Origin: Nectonema munidae
Taxonomy: Eukaryota > Nematomorpha > Nectonematoida > Nectonematidae
DNA: 64,000 nt
Assembly: GCA_030549495.1 (NCBI GenBank)
Contig: JAUIRK010000461.1
Location: 248,001 to 312,000, forward strand
Reading direction: 5' to 3'
The notes under the pieces: model-generated
The model's input: only the letters and a program-made list of their open reading frames with translations
The model's database searches: none
Told to the model about the DNA's origin: nothing
In this document: piece by piece, positions 44,132 to 58,920 of the stretch
How positions within the stretch are numbered: position 1 is the first letter of the stretch
Layout: each line of letters opens with the position of its first letter
Translations under genes and position numbers: made by a program

Positions 44132-46038
44132 CAACGCATAATAATATTTTTTCGGTTAAATAAAATGTTCTTCCAAAAATTTTTTCGTTATAAAGAGAGT
44201 TTTAAGGAAATTTGCCATAGTTTTAATGGGACCGCTAAGTTCTCTTAGTTAAAAGTAGAATTAGTTATAACTGCATCCGCGTTATATGCGGTTTTTACTA
44301 CTTTTGCCTTAATCAAAAACTCTTTCGACGATTTATTAACTTTTAGTAAAAAAACAATATGAAAATGAGGACAAACATTTAATTTTACATTTTTTAACTT
44401 GTTTTCCAAAATTAATCAAAGCAATCTTTTCCTTTCTGAAAGATAGCAATCAAAAAAATACAAAATTCATACTTCCCAATAGAACATTTTATTTAAACTA
44501 ATTCGAGCGTTCTTTTATTGTATAAAATTTCTTTTGTTTAGTTACCATATATTTTTTAGTAAATGACAGGCAGAATGAATGATTTTGTTTCATAGAAAAT
44601 TTGTCTGCTTAATAATACATTGGAAAGGTTGTCTAGACGAATTCTTTAAATGGTCCTCCAAAACATAAATTAAATAGTTCTGTTAGAGAATCTGAAGATT
44701 AATCTGAAAGCCTAGATATTGAGCGTTGGATTGAGTTTAGCAATCGTTCAAGTACTAACACTTGAGAATACATTATATGTGCTTACCTATGTCGTCAAAT
44801 CTGAAAATAGAAACACCGCTTCTCAATTTTTTATAATTCTTCTATAATAACCAAAAATACAATAAACTATTTGTTTTATCACAATTTTATGAAAAGTTAT
44901 GAGAAAACAGATTTTTTTTAGAAAAAAATGAAATGTTATTTTTATTGGAAAGTAAACATTTAAAGTTTTTATGTGATTGTGAAGATGGCATTTTTCTTTC
45001 TCACGTTATTGTTGACACCATCGTTATTTTCATAAAGTATATGGTAGAGCTGGCACTTGTCTATTTTCTTCAAGCTGCCGGATCGCCAGGCTCAACACTG
45101 TTGGCCTAATGAAAAGCGCATACATTTATATATCTCACGGGAGTTGAGTCGCCCTACCTTATTGACAGGCCTGTTATCCAATCAAATTAATGAGCTCATC
45201 CGAAACCGAAAATAATAATCTTTGAACCCACCCTATTTTTTCCAATCTGCCTATAACCCCTATTTTTATAAGATTTTAATCCTTGATTAAAGGCTTGATA
45301 TCTGGCCTTAATTTTAAATCAATATATGTGTCTATTCACCATCACCGAACTTTTTATCAATATCTTTGCATCCTTCATTTTATTTTTAATGATAATATTC
45401 TAACTAAGCATGGTGACTTTAAAATTATTGTTTTTAATGAATACTATTACAGTTATATTCTCTATCTTCAAGATTTCCAGACTATATAAAGGTGATTCTG
45501 ATTTGAGTCTCTTTACCTTCTTTGAAAAAAAGGTAGACTCTCATATTTTTTTTGAAATAATATCCAGAAATCGGTAAACGCATCTCTCCCATACCCGCGT
45601 AGTGCCCTACTACCTCGCCTTCTCAGGAACTTCAAAATTTCCAAACGCCAGATTATAAAAATGAAACAATCCTTAATAATCTAGCAAGTGATGACGTTTT
45701 AAGTGTAATGGATTCTTGAAATCTATAGGCTAATACGTCAGATGATGGCTTGAACGCATCAAAATCGTTCACAAAGTCTTTCTATCTGAGTTAGGTCGAA
45801 TTTTGCCATCATTTTTATAAATAAAAAAATCAACAAAGATTCCTTTAATTTTTCTAATGAGTTTTTGTTATCAGAACGTTTTTGGAAATTTCTCCTGCGT
45901 TTTTCCTCTGCAGATAAAGCTTAACCTAAAAGTTGTTCTAAGTTGAAAACACCAAAAAGCAAAAAGAAGCTTTGAATAAGAAATTGCAAGGTCTCTTCTA
46001 CCTCAAGAATCAATGTTTTTGTAAAAACGAAATGGATT
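44132..46038. other. spacer with one GC-richer patch
   Basis: AT-rich apart from about 45040-45200 (GGCACTTGTC...GGCCTGTTATCC), which has no ORF and no match I recognise. ORFs here look like chance. Confidence 0.4.
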
Positions 46039-46700
46039 TTAACCCTCACATGGCCATCCTGGTCCGGTGCGTCCATGGCCTTACGCATTTGTAAGTTTTT
46101 TCCCAGAAATAAAGTTCTTTTGTCAAAAAGAACTAAAAGATTATTTTAGAATATAATACAATAATACATAATATATTATGATTTTCATAAAATAAAATAA
46201 ATTATTTTCAAAGTGATGCAAACTTTATTTTATAAAATATTAAGACAAGAGTAATATAATCGAGATAGTTGCAGAATACAGCCATCGGCCAACGTTTTGA
46301 GGTGTTTGTTGTATGTGGTATAAGTAAGCACGCATCATCTGATTGGATTTATCAACACCTGATTTTAAACTGTTGTAGCACAACATTGATTTCGGTTTAT
46401 GTTTTCATCCTATCTTCTCAAGAGCATCGTAGTGCTGGCTGCTCATAACAAGAACTGCTTTGAAATTTGTCGTTGCGTCATTCTTTGGAAAGTAAGCAAC
46501 AAGGGAGGCACAACTGGAGTACAAAGTCATGGATTCATACCCTGCCAATCGCAAACTCTTTAGATTTCGAGATTTGACAATAGGAGGAACACACCTTTTG
46601 TTTGATGCCAGTGTGTCTAAAACGGATAAGTTGCGCTCCTTACCCCATAAGCATAACTCGTGATCCATGAAAAAGCGAGCACTTTTGTTATACAATTATA
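46039..46700 (-). mobile_element. piggyBac transposase fragment (C-terminal half)
   Basis: The minus strand reads GKERNLSVLDTLASNKR and KAVLVMSSQHYDAL (46405-46695), then PKSMLCYNSLKSGVDKSNQM (46330-46400) and RWLYSATISIIL. These match the piggyBac order LxSTxH, YNxTKGGVDxxDQM, RW. TTAACCCTCACATGGCC at 46039 looks like a piggyBac terminus with its TTAA. The N-terminal half is missing. Confidence 0.7.
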
Positions 46701-46737
46701 AGAAAAGAAAAACTAAAATTTAAAAAAAGTTTAAGGA

Positions 46738-46842
46738 AACAGAATTGCAAAAAGACAAAATACAATTGAAAAAAGACAAAATACAATTGTAAAAAGAGAA
46801 AATAGAATTGCAAAAGGACAAAATAGAACTAAAATGGTATAC
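46738..46842 (+). repeat. ~21-bp tandem array, four to five units
   Basis: Degenerate units of AATTGCAAAAAGACAAAATA type end in AAAATGGTATAC, the same unit and the same end motif as the arms at 27777-28145. The array belongs to a dispersed repeat family. Confidence 0.75.
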
Positions 46843-46966
46843 AATATTTTCTATCAGGCAAAGGGGAGGCTTTGGCTTGATGCACGACAATTGTTTAAAT
46901 GCGACCAGTGGTCTCATGTGAGGTTAAATGCAACAATTGGTCGAATGCGGCAATTCGTTGAATTTA

Positions 46967-47050
46967 TATTAGGATTAATGTTGGAGTTAGTTTTTAGGAT
47001 TGATCTTAGAGTTTGTTTTAGGATTAATGTTAGAGCTATATTTAAAGCAG
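46967..47050 (+). repeat. degenerate tandem repeat of TTAGGATTAATGTTAGAG type
   Basis: Three or so units of about 28 bp built on TTAGGATTAATGTTGGAG / TTAGGATTGATCTTAGAG / TTAGGATTAATGTTAGAG, directly after the 21-bp array. The two may be parts of one element. Confidence 0.6.
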
Positions 47051-47100
47051 AGTTATAACTTGTCGTGTAAATTAAAAAACATATTTTAATGAATTGTCTC

Positions 47101-49487
47101 ACTCACCCAATCGTCTTTCCACTAATTATTATCTTAGACGCGCTTTCGCTACACTCCTGAGCGTAGTGTCACAGATTAGAGTAGCAGAACACCTGACTAA
47201 CGCTTCCTTAAAAATCTGATATTAGTTTATTCCCTCATCTCCCCCACAAATAAATGTTCTGGGCACGCTTTAGGTTTCTTTTGCAAGAAAAAATGATACG
47301 CAATGCTGTTACAAATATGGGCTGCTTTACGCTTCTTTGTTTCATTTCTCAGAAATAACATTTAACCTTGTTTTTAGTTTCGTTTAGACACACTTCTTAT
47401 CAACAAAGTAAATATTGTTTTGTTTCAATTATTAACTAACTAAATAACTTTCAATTAACTAGTTAGTGTTTCTTTATCTCCTCCAACACAAATAAATACA
47501 TCATCTTTACCATAAAAGATAGTCATGTTGAATCAATAAGTAGCACGATATTTTTAAGCCATATATAAAATTTGTTTTCACTCTTTCTGAGTAAAATATC
47601 ATGACTTCCTATGAGGAATATATGCTTCCCAATTTGGCAAGTGTTGCAATAAGCTATATCGATATAAGTGTATTTAAATAATTGTAATGCCTATTGACTT
47701 ATGGCCTGTCGACAGCGATGCATTTTTTACAATATTCAACATACTATTATACATATTAGACATAAATATGCTTCATTGAATATACTATATATATATATGA
47801 ATGCCAGTGTGTACATTAGGAAAACATTTGAATATAAATAGGTTTAAGACGACCAAGCTGTGACATGAGCTGCGTCAATAATGTATTCGATACGATGGCT
47901 AGTTTGTTCGAAAATTAATAGTCTTGGAGCCATTATTAATAAAACATGGAAGGAAGATTGCTCTGAGAGGGATGATGCGTCGCCACTGAATACGTAATGG
48001 CGACAAAAGCGCGCAGCTCTTGCTTCGTGTCACTACTTCTTTTCCTCAAAATCACGCAACTCTCCCCTGACAAGTTAGTTTGACATTGATTCATACAAAT
48101 TCTGTGCTGTAAATTTTAATATAATAATTATATTAGTATTAATTTTAATGGTAAGTGATATTAGTGAGTCTTTTTCTATAATATAAGCATTTTGCGCTGA
48201 TTCATCCTACTTTTTTATCCACATTTTGTATTGATTTATCCACTGTATCTATACTTTCCCTGATGATAATCTTAGTCTATCACATGTACAAAGATTGAAT
48301 CTTTTAAAAAGTCCCTAGGCAATATACTTTGCTTACTTCCTTATCAACTTTTTTATATACTTTTTTGACTTTCACTTATATACTTTTTTGAAGTAAAATC
48401 GATATACGTTTTTTCTTTTAAACTAAGAGAGATTAAAATATATTTTTTATCTGTTAACTTTAAATTTAACTTTTATAAAGTTCCTCATTTTTTAAAATTG
48501 GATTTTTTTCTGACTTGTTTTAAGTATCTTCACACACTCTAACTCAATTCACAAACAAATCAAAAATATAAACATTACCAAAGCAAGACATCTTTATTTA
48601 CTATCCAAATTCAAAGCTACATTTTTGTGCTTGGCATCCTTCCCTCGGGTGCTCTCATAAAATTAAAATTAAGGGACTAATGGCCCAATTATATTATAAA
48701 TAATCGTATAAGTGAATTACTAAAGTAATAATTAACCAAACATGTAACTAAGGATAAGAAAATATCTAAATAACACATTGGGGGATTACATTTATGGATC
48801 CAACTAAATACTCAACTCGAAAAACGTAATTTATTAGAATTGTATACTTGTTAATATTAATAATATCAGTTTAGAAGTAAATGTGGTGGTACAATGGCTA
48901 CTTGCATATTGATTCATTCAATTGGTTAGTTAGCAAGTTGATGCGTTGATAAGTGAATAATTTATTTAGATATAGTTCTCTTTCCCCATTATTGGAAAAA
49001 AATTAAAACATTGACATCCCTACAGTTCTTCCCATTTAAAATATTTAGCCGCTATTTAAATGTATGTCAACTCTCTAGTTCATTCGTTATATAATTTGTT
49101 TATAGGGTATATAAGATTTACAAGTATACTAAAAAATAGTTGTAATTGATATATTCTATAATTATATTAAACATAAAAACTTTGCTACAAATTTAATATA
49201 CCAAGTTTAGGTAGAAATCTACTTTTGTAAAAATTATAAATATGAACTTTAATTTTTCACAAAATCGTCAATTCAAACAACCTGGTTTAAATTTTTCAAT
49301 AATTGAGATAATTTTTTTCTTCAAAAAAAGACATAAACTCTTTTTCTGTATAAAAAAAGATTTTTAAAATAACTATCGTGTAAATTAAAACTCTTTGAAA
49401 TAAGTTATATCTTTCAAATGAAAACATGATTAGAATTGTGGTAACCTAAGTTTCTTTTTGTAGAAGATAAGAATTAGACCCCAGGCT
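47101..49487. other. intergenic or intronic DNA, no certain gene
   Basis: Two GC-richer patches stand out: 47860-48070 with no ORF, and 48600-48665, where the minus strand could hold a short terminal exon followed at once by AATAAA. Neither is strong enough to call. The rest is AT-rich, including a short AT microsatellite near 47785. Confidence 0.4.
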
Positions 49488-49499
49488 TGGCTTAAGAAA

Positions 49500-49660
49500 A
49501 TCTGAAAATTTTAATGGTACCGTAGGGTGTTTTCATCGAAAAGGCACAATTGCGCCGCTTGTATCGAACTATGAGGAAAGCAGGCTTGATGCGGGTTCGA
49601 ACCCAAGACCTTGAGTTATCGAATCCGGCATCTAACCAACCATACTTACGCCCCTGATGA
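49500..49660 (-). repeat. tRNA-derived SINE (family A)
   Basis: On the minus strand: TATGGTTGGTTAGATGCCGG (A-box region), GGGTTCGAACCC (perfect B box), CTCATAGTTCGATACAAGCG, GCGCAATTGTGCC and AAAACACCCTACGGTACC. It is the closest relative of the copy at 27470-27625. Confidence 0.75.
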
Positions 49661-51377
49661 AAAGCGGTCTTTAAATTAAAAAAAATCATGTTATCTGTGT
49701 AAAATTTAGAGCAAATTCCCATGATGGGTAAATAAAATGAAAGAAAACGTAAAAAAAGACACAGTCGGAGAAGAAGTCACGGAATCATGAATAACTTCTC
49801 ATACTAGACAAAGAAATTACCCACAGCCCGAAATATCTTTTTCATATAAACATCTTTATGAGGAGATGCTACTTCACTATACACTATTTTACTATAATTT
49901 GTTGCCGTAACTCGCATTGGTACCTTTCATATACGTAAATGATAAAAGAAGCATTTCCTAAGTGAGATTCGTTTGGCTTTCTATTCCATCGAAACATATG
50001 TTAGCCAAACTATAACACAACTAATAGCGCATTTTTAAGCGATGAATTCCATTTGGGAAACATTTGGTTAAATAACTCAAAAAGTTTGGGATATACTGCT
50101 TTAAGGTGTTGGACATGTGATAAGGAAGTCGACATAGGCAGCCAATCAATTCACCGAGATTATGGAGAAAAAGTGAAAGGAGGAACAGTTATTAAGTTTG
50201 ATTAGTTAATGAATAAGCTAATATTTTTTTCAAAAAAATGTTAACCTACTAGATCCGTGTAGAAAAATTAAAAAATGTGATTTATTTCATTTTTAAGCAC
50301 AACATAAGCGTAATAATTCCTTCTAATAAAATGTCATTAAGATCCATGAGAAGCTTTAAGAATTTTAAATAATCGTGAACTTTCCATTTTATAATAATTA
50401 TATTGCCAATAAACATTTTATACGTTAAGAACTTAGTGATTTTCTTTATCATGCTTTTCCCTTAATTACGCTTACCAGACGTTGCGTTTAGAACGGTAGA
50501 GTTTCCTTTTAATAAATGTCTTTATAATAAAAAATTAAATGTCTATTTGTTTTACTATTATATGAAATTGGAATTTTTTTTATTTATTTTAATTTTTTTG
50601 TGATTTTATTATGCATTTATTTTAGAAAGTAAACCTTACACGTGAAATCTCAAACTGGTAATCTCAACTATTTAAATTGTAAAAATTGTAACCTCAACAA
50701 TGCCTAATTATACTTTTGTAGTAGTAAACTTTTGGTATGATAAAAGTAAATTTACTAAACCAGTGGTAAATTATAAATACTAATAAGTGAGTGATTTTAT
50801 TCTAAAAAATTTTATATTAATAAATCAATGTAAAAATATAATGATTAGCAAAAATTTGCACAAATCTAAACTTGAATAAGTTTATAACTGGCAAAATAGG
50901 CCAAAAAGTGATAAATTAAAGAGAAATTTCCTATATAAATATGTGAATAAATCACGAAATATTCAAAAAACATTTAAAAAAAACCACTTCCCTAGTTATT
51001 ATATTGCAAAAATGTGGTATATATAATTTTTGGTATTTTTAATTATAAAAATTTATACCACAATGTTAATTAATTTTTACTATGGTAGGTTTATATATAC
51101 TTTATTATATTTTTACTATTCAAATAATAATATTACTAGTTAATTTTTTAGTGATTAAAAGTCTAAAAGAAGAAAATGTATATTTGATCAAGATTTATAA
51201 AAAATATTCCGATTTAATTAAAGGGTGCTAGATGTTCTATCAAGACTGCAATATTTATTTCTTTATCTCTCATGGAAAAGGAAGAGTAATCAGTATTTGC
51301 GAATCGAAAAACATAAAGTTCTATTTTTGTCACAACAAAATATGGGCAGCCTAGACTTCTAGGGGCTGTCAAAGTCG
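49661..51377. other. AT-rich spacer, nothing recognised
   Basis: No coding block, TIR or RNA gene found. Confidence 0.4.
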
Positions 51378-51581
51378 TTGCGAGCGACTCTTCGTCGACG
51401 TAAGCTTAATCCAAGGGGTCCTTCACTTCCAACCCTCTTTGGGAGTCTTTGTTCTAAATTGTCCACTACCTACCTGGTAGAAGATGGATTTGCCCATTCA
51501 AATGCGATTTTCATGCAGAAAGAAATTAGTTACACATCGAAAATCGTGAATTCATCAAACATGAGCTTGGTATTTCAATAA
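51378..51581 (+). mobile_element. possible hAT C-terminal scrap
   Basis: A 67-codon stretch in GC-richer DNA contains LSTTYLVEDGFAHSNAIF, which resembles the FPSTYLVExGFSxVNxL block at the C-terminus of some ZBED-type hAT proteins. Nothing else of the family is visible nearby, so this may be coincidence. Confidence 0.3.
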
Positions 51582-51908
51582 TAATAATAATTAATCAGGC
51601 ACAAACAATCACATCCCTCTAATTAAATTTTCGCTAAATAAACATAATTATTTTTTTAAAATTAGAGTTTTAATAAATTTTTGATTTTGTTTGAACATCT
51701 ATGAATTCAAAGGGAGGATAATTGTATTTGATTTCCTTTGCTAGGCCAGGAGTCTCTCGATAAATAGTTATGGCAAAGCCTGAGACTATAAAATAGAAGT
51801 ATAGACTAATTTTTCCATGAGCAATCTCTTTCAAGAGATAAAACTATTTTTATCTATTTCAGCTTTCTCCTTTTTTTTATCTGATCAGGCAAGAAGACGA
51901 TTTGTTTT

Positions 51909-51953
51909 CAACAACAACAACAATAATAATAATAATAATATAATAATAAATAT
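51909..51953. repeat. AAC/AAT microsatellite
   Basis: A short CAA run passes into an AAT run of about ten units with one slip. Confidence 0.85.
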
Positions 51954-53062
51954 GGAAATGACAAAAATTTAGAGTGATCGCAAAACTTTTCAATATGGTG
52001 TAGCTTTAAAATATTCGCTCTCGTAGAAAGATGGGTATGCGTTGTTGTTACTTAGTTAAGTCGAGATTAGATTATTATTATTTAACATCAACGTTTTTAA
52101 TCACGATGAAATGAAGGAAGAGAGAGTTTCTTGGCGTGATGCACATTTAGTACCTGCTTTTACATACAAAATGCATTTGAGGTAAATGTGCTGTTGCAAC
52201 CCTGCATTCAATAGAGACAGATGGGAATTGTATCGTACACCAGTGTTTTTTCGACCTTGTTTGGCAGTGAATATTAACATCGATTTTTCATTGACCACAA
52301 AATTATTTTTCTTTAAAAAATAAATCAAAATTAAAAGAATATAATAGTTAGAATTTAAAAATAACGTGAACTTTTAGTTAAAACAAATATAGACGTCGAA
52401 AATATTAATTTTTTTATTATAAATCATTCAATATTTTTATAAGTGTAAAATTAATTTTCAAAACTTTTTTTCATTTAAAATAAAGATTTTATTACACATA
52501 AAATTTTATTTCTAAATTTTCACAGCAAACCAAATTTGCGCTTTTGTTCAATTTAAAGTTTTTAATTTTATGAGCCATTTTCGTATAGGATTGAAGCTCT
52601 GAATAAAACTTTCGGATATTTCTTTCGAAAGAACTTTCGGGAATGAATACGATCGTCAAACGCTGCTTTAGATAGGGCTGCCAGATTTTTACATTAACAA
52701 ACCAGGAAGAAAATGAAGTACAAAATTTTCTATTTTTGACAAAAATAAATAATAGGAAAAATATTTGGAAAGTAAAAGATGAATTTTTATACTAAAAAAG
52801 AAAAACACTCATATTTGGAGCTAAATTCTTCTAAAGTCCTTTTTTGGACATATAAGATTGGTGAATGAAAAAAGGTAATTCCTCTGAATCTCCCGTGATT
52901 CCACTGTTAAGTGTGATAAAATGGGGACAATCTCAGAAAACTTACAGCCTTAGCTTTAGATAATTAAATATTTTAAAAGTTTTTTATTTTGATACATTGT
53001 GATTATGTTTAATTTTTGTTAGGCTTTTTTAAAATTAAGTTGTGTATTGTTCGTGACTTTCG
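51954..53062. other. spacer with one candidate short exon
   Basis: AT-rich except 52100-52290. There the + strand reads MKEERVSWRDAHLVPAF up to a consensus donor (GAG|GTAAAT at 52191), but I find no partner exon and no family match. Confidence 0.3.
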
Positions 53063-53160
53063 CCCTTATCCTTTCGGATATCGTAGCCCGACCGGAATGC
53101 TGAGTCCAATATAAATACAGCTGAGTGAACGATACAATCCTAACGCCAACACCCTCAAAG
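53063..53160 (+). repeat. dispersed repeat shared with 4983-5125
   Basis: TTTCGGATATCGTAGCCCGA, ATGCTGAGTCCA, GTGAACGATACAATCCTAAC and ACCCTCAAA follow the same order as at 4983-5125. It lies about 0.4 kb beyond the RT remains of the LINE fossil on its 3' side, so it could be that LINE's 3' tail. Confidence 0.45.
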
Positions 53161-53489
53161 TGGGAAGCAACCTTAAGGGCGAATCTAGTACTCAGAAAAG
53201 AACAGAACTATATCGCAGAACGCAGAATTCCCTATTTCGCAGGGGCTATTGTATATGGGTAGTCTCACCTATGATAACTTTTCTCTCTTTTTTAGCATAT
53301 ACCCCCAAGAACGCTATAGGCTGGTTTTACGTGAGCTTCCAAGAAGGCATAATTTTGGACAATTCTTATGTGTTCTTAGTTTAATATACTTTTTATTCAA
53401 TTTCTCCAAACATTTTCTCGAACCAAAAAAATGAGGTACATCTATGAGGAATAGTGAAAGTGTTGTCATAAACACTTCTAAAAAGTTTG

Positions 53490-55460
53490 TACACAAGTTA
53501 ATTTAATTTATTCTAGGCATCCTAAAATGGAGTCACCATAAGTCAATTTCGGGATTGTTAGGATTTTAATGATTTTTCCGACCGTTGTGGAATTGACCTA
53601 AGGTCTTTGAGACATCCGTATAACGCTAGAGCTTTTTTACTTTTCTTAATCTTTTTGTGAGCTTCATGATGAAAACTAAATCCTGCATCCCAATTGATTC
53701 CTATGAACTTGCATTTAGAGTAATTCACCTTAAGGTTGCATCCAGTGAAATACCTCCCAAATATGGTATTTACGTCTATAAGGTGTTTGCAAATAATAGG
53801 GACATGAGCGGCAATATATACACATATGTCGTCTGCGAAAAGACTATCCTAGCATAGATGGACTTATTGAAAGAATCCCTAATGATAGATATGTATAGGT
53901 TTAACATAAGAGGGCTTAGAGGTGAACATTGAAGGACCCCGTGTCCTGCAATGTAAAGAAATCATCGTTTGTTGACAGTCTTTTTTTGGACCCAAAGTGT
54001 TCGTCTGGGATTATTGCATTTTTTTTGTACCAAGCATCGAGTATTCCCACAATCAATTTGTCATACACTTTGCTCAGATCAGGGAGAAGACTGATAGGCC
54101 GTATGTCACTAGGTTTGCGTTCTTGTAGTCAGTCATTGCTATATAAACAAGTATAGCCCTTTTATAGCGGTCTGGGTAGAACCCATCTTTTATAAAAGAG
54201 TTATATATTGCCAGCAAGACGTCCCTAAACCTAGGGGGAAGATTCTTGATGAATAGATTACTAACTTCATTCCATTCCGACACTTTCCAAGCTTAAGCTT
54301 ATTAAGGATTTGAAACAGATCCTCTAGGGAGAAATTAGTGTCGTTCATCGCAAGTAAACGCGTAAAAAACTCATTTTCAGAATTAAAATATTTAGGAACT
54401 GGAATTGTCGTATACACACGTTAATTATCAGTAAGCAACGCACATTTATCTTTCAAATCAATGGCTGTTCAGTTATTCCTAATGACCTAGGATGGACCTT
54501 AGCAAACAGACTTCAGCCCTCTAACCAGGTTCTACAACTTCGAAAACTCTGTAGCGGATTAGATGTTTTTGTGCTATTTGTAAATTTCCTAGATGTGGTC
54601 TCGCCGAGTTTTTTCTAATGAATTTTTGTAATCGATTGATAAGATTCTTTGTCTCAGCGTCCCTAGTGTGAATGTATTTACTATAGAGAGCTCGTTTTTC
54701 TTTCATAAGTAAAAGAACATTCTTCGAAATTGGATTTTTGTAATTCCTAATAAGGAACTGCCCCTCGTACCGCCGAGAGAATTACATCGTTGACACACTC
54801 CGAAAGTTCCTTATGTGGTTTTACTCCTATGCACCTCATGACCTGCGCGGCTGAATTATTTAGTATCGACCAAAACAAATCCCGGTTGGCTTGTTTCAAG
54901 GCACACGTCGTCACTAAATTTCCCTTGTCAGCCGACAATTGTGAACCCAAAGGAACTGTGACCATTAAAAGCTTGTGGTTAGATACACAGCAATCCTGAT
55001 TAACCTTTATTAAGGCCATTAATTATCTCAGATTGACAGTCTAGTGTGGCGAGCGTTTAGGTCACCTAGTAGTGGCACCTTATTGGAAGAACGAAAATAT
55101 CTTTCGAAAAATTCATAATCCAACATAGGCTTACAAGGTGGATTGTAACAACCCAACACAACTAAATGTCCCTCTCTACCAAGATCAAGCTTCAGGGCCA
55201 TCGAGTCTCCCTCACCGATGAGGTTTCACTTTGTTTGAAAGACATAGGCCTTTAACTGCCGTCGTGACGTTTGAAGCGTCAGCAATCGATAGGCCTTTAT
55301 TAATTATTGAACAGGCCTTAGATCTAGGAATTACAAACGGCCATTAGGGGCATTGCTGGAGTAACATTTCCTTATATTTGTCGTCACGGACCAGGAGCTT
55401 GATCAAGTTGAGCTTAGTAAGTTTGAATGGTTTCTGGGCCATGATAGCCTTTAAAGATCG
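53490..55460 (-). mobile_element. LINE fossil with endonuclease and RT remains
   Basis: Minus strand, in order: endonuclease remains ending VPLLGDLNARHTR (near 55050-55090, the GDFNAxH block of APE-type endonucleases) and SNHKLLMVTVPLG (55019-54950, the SDHxLL block); a long linker (LFWSILNNSAAQVMRC); RT blocks KLKLGKCRNG, LLAIYNSFIKDGFYPDRYKR, SPLMLNLYISII, and LFADDICVYIA at about 53828-53842 (catalytic FADD), then KVNYSKCKFIGINW. Stops and frameshifts separate the blocks. The layout fits the jockey/CR1/I group; I cannot choose a clade. Confidence 0.82.
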
Positions 55461-56817
55461 TAGCTCTGGCATATTTTTTAGAATTTTTGTGAAAGAACAT
55501 TTCTCTAACTAATTAACTAAGTTAAACTGACTAACTAATTTTAGGGACGGAACGTCCAAATAATCTTACTTGTTACTAAACAAATTGAAATTTTCGCTTT
55601 TTGAATCAGTGAAAGCTTTTTAAATTTGAAGAGCTTATATTTTAAATGCTGGATTCTCAGTATCTTGCGTTTCACTATATCTACGTTATAGTGTGCATAG
55701 CTAGAGTCTAGAGATAGTATACGCTGGAGAATATGCATATGTATTATTATTGATTATACAAGTATGCCTCATTTCGTAAAATTAGACATACTCCATTATT
55801 ATATTAGATTATTATGTGTTTGCTGGAAAAAATGAAATCTTTTTGAAAAATCCATGATAACAAAGAGTAGAAATGAATTTTTTAAGATACAGTTAAAGCA
55901 AATTTTATTGTAGATCTGCTTTATAATCAGTTAAAGAAGATGGAATGAGGAATAGTTCCGTTATTTCCTATTCTTTTTTCTACCACATAATTCAAGAAGA
56001 AAGATAGCTGTACATTGAATACCTATTCTAATTTTTTTGATATCTTTCATGAGAAGCAAGCAAAAACTCCGCATTTCTGTTATATACATATAACTTCAAT
56101 TTAGTTATACTGCTCTGAAGTGATCCAAGGTTTAAGTTTGGTTAAAATGTTTACTTAATTCTCTATTTATTTGGCTTTATTATTAAATTAAATCCATATC
56201 TCACACTCAAAAAAAGGTTAGAAAGAAAAATTCAGATTTTAGTTGTTGACTTAATACGGTTTTCAACTCAACAAAACACCTAGAGTGAATGATTGGGTAA
56301 GAAAGTTAATACCGCCTACCATTCCTCAAATTGTAATTTGTCACCTCAACTTTCTTACTTGGATACTCGACTGTCACGGGTTTGGCCCATGCTTGATAAC
56401 CATAATTTGATTAAAAGTTTTTTGTTAACGTTGTAACTGTGGTTTGAAAACCTTTAGCTTTGCTTTAGCATATGCAGTAAGCCGTATGATAAGCCTGCCT
56501 CCTACACCACACAGACACACACACACACACAATGCGATAGACCAGGCAGTGTTAAATCTTCGTCTCGTGTAACAGCTTAAGCCTTCAATCTGAAATCCTA
56601 TTTGCGTGAGGTTGTAACGCGATTATGAGATCACTGCATTTCTACATCCAAGTATATTTTTTAATAATAATAAATATTGCATTGTATTTTCATTACATTG
56701 TATTTATTTATTTATCTATATTATATACGAAGGTGTGTGTATAAACAAATAAAGTAACTAAATCACACGGTCAACGAGAGTTATAAAAAAACTCTCTACT
56801 CTAACTTTATTTACTTT
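55461..56817. other. spacer with a CA microsatellite
   Basis: AT-rich. The only clear feature is a short CA repeat at 56509-56531. No gene is recognised. Confidence 0.4.
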
Positions 56818-57135
56818 TTATTCACTTTCCTTTGAATGGAGCATTAGAGCATAATGCCTTCTCCCATCCCCTCCATCTTCACCACACTCTCGCACTTTGC
56901 ATGCAAATTCCCTTTCTTTTTCAAGTGGCAATTCAGATGTTCGTGCGGTCGTTGAAGCCGTGAACTCAGCTCTCGTAAAATCAGCAGCAGTATCCACTTT
57001 AGAATTCTGAAACTTTAACTCAAGCACGCTCTTTCCAACGAGCTTATGAACGATCATTTGTTTAAGCGTGACTACTGTAGTGCCTTCTACGTCTCTTCGT
57101 TTGCGTAAGTAACGCCATCTTTTCTCACTCATCAA
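56818..57135 (-). CDS. orphan ORF, 105 codons, possible small gene
   Basis: An ATG-started minus-strand ORF in DNA markedly richer in GC than its surroundings. The product is basic at the start (MMSEKRWRYLRKRRDVEG), polar and charged throughout, without a signal peptide or membrane segment. AATAAA follows the stop within about 15 bases, as in a compact 3' end. I recognise no family, no upstream exon is evident, and the ORF could equally be a remnant of an unknown repeat. Confidence 0.3.
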   Translation of the reverse strand: MMSEKRWRYLRKRRDVEGTTVVTLKQMIVHKLVGKSVLELKFQNSKVDTAADFTRAEFTASTTARTSELPLEKEREFACKVRECGEDGGDGRRHYALMLHSKESE

Positions 57136-57573
57136 TTACATAATAATCTTGATATTTTGCAATCTTTGCCCATTTGTATTATTCATACACGAATCCACTC
57201 TTACTCACTGGTACAGGCCAATAGTTCAAGCAATTTCATTTTCTCTTAGATAATGCTCGCTGTGGTATATTATAATATTATGTTATAGCTATTTTTGCAG
57301 TGCCATTTGATAGATGCCAGGATTATGTAACAAACATTTTTTCAGTAACAACTGCTTATTCATGAAAAGGGTTTAATTCTAAAAGAAGGAAATAGTAATA
57401 TCATATTTATATTGATTTTGACCATGACTTTCTGAATAAAAACGTAGTGTATTGCCGCTGGTGGCATACCCTTAAAACTTAAAAAATTATAATGTCTCAT
57501 AAAAATTCCATTTTAAGACATTAACTTACTTATCATCACCATCATCACTATCATCACCATCATCACTATCATT

Positions 57574-58839
<1,266 letters not shown>

Positions 58840-58920
58840 ACGACATCATCATTAATAACATCATTTTCATCAAACACATCACCATTATCATCATCATAAC
58901 CATCATCCTTAATGATTTAT

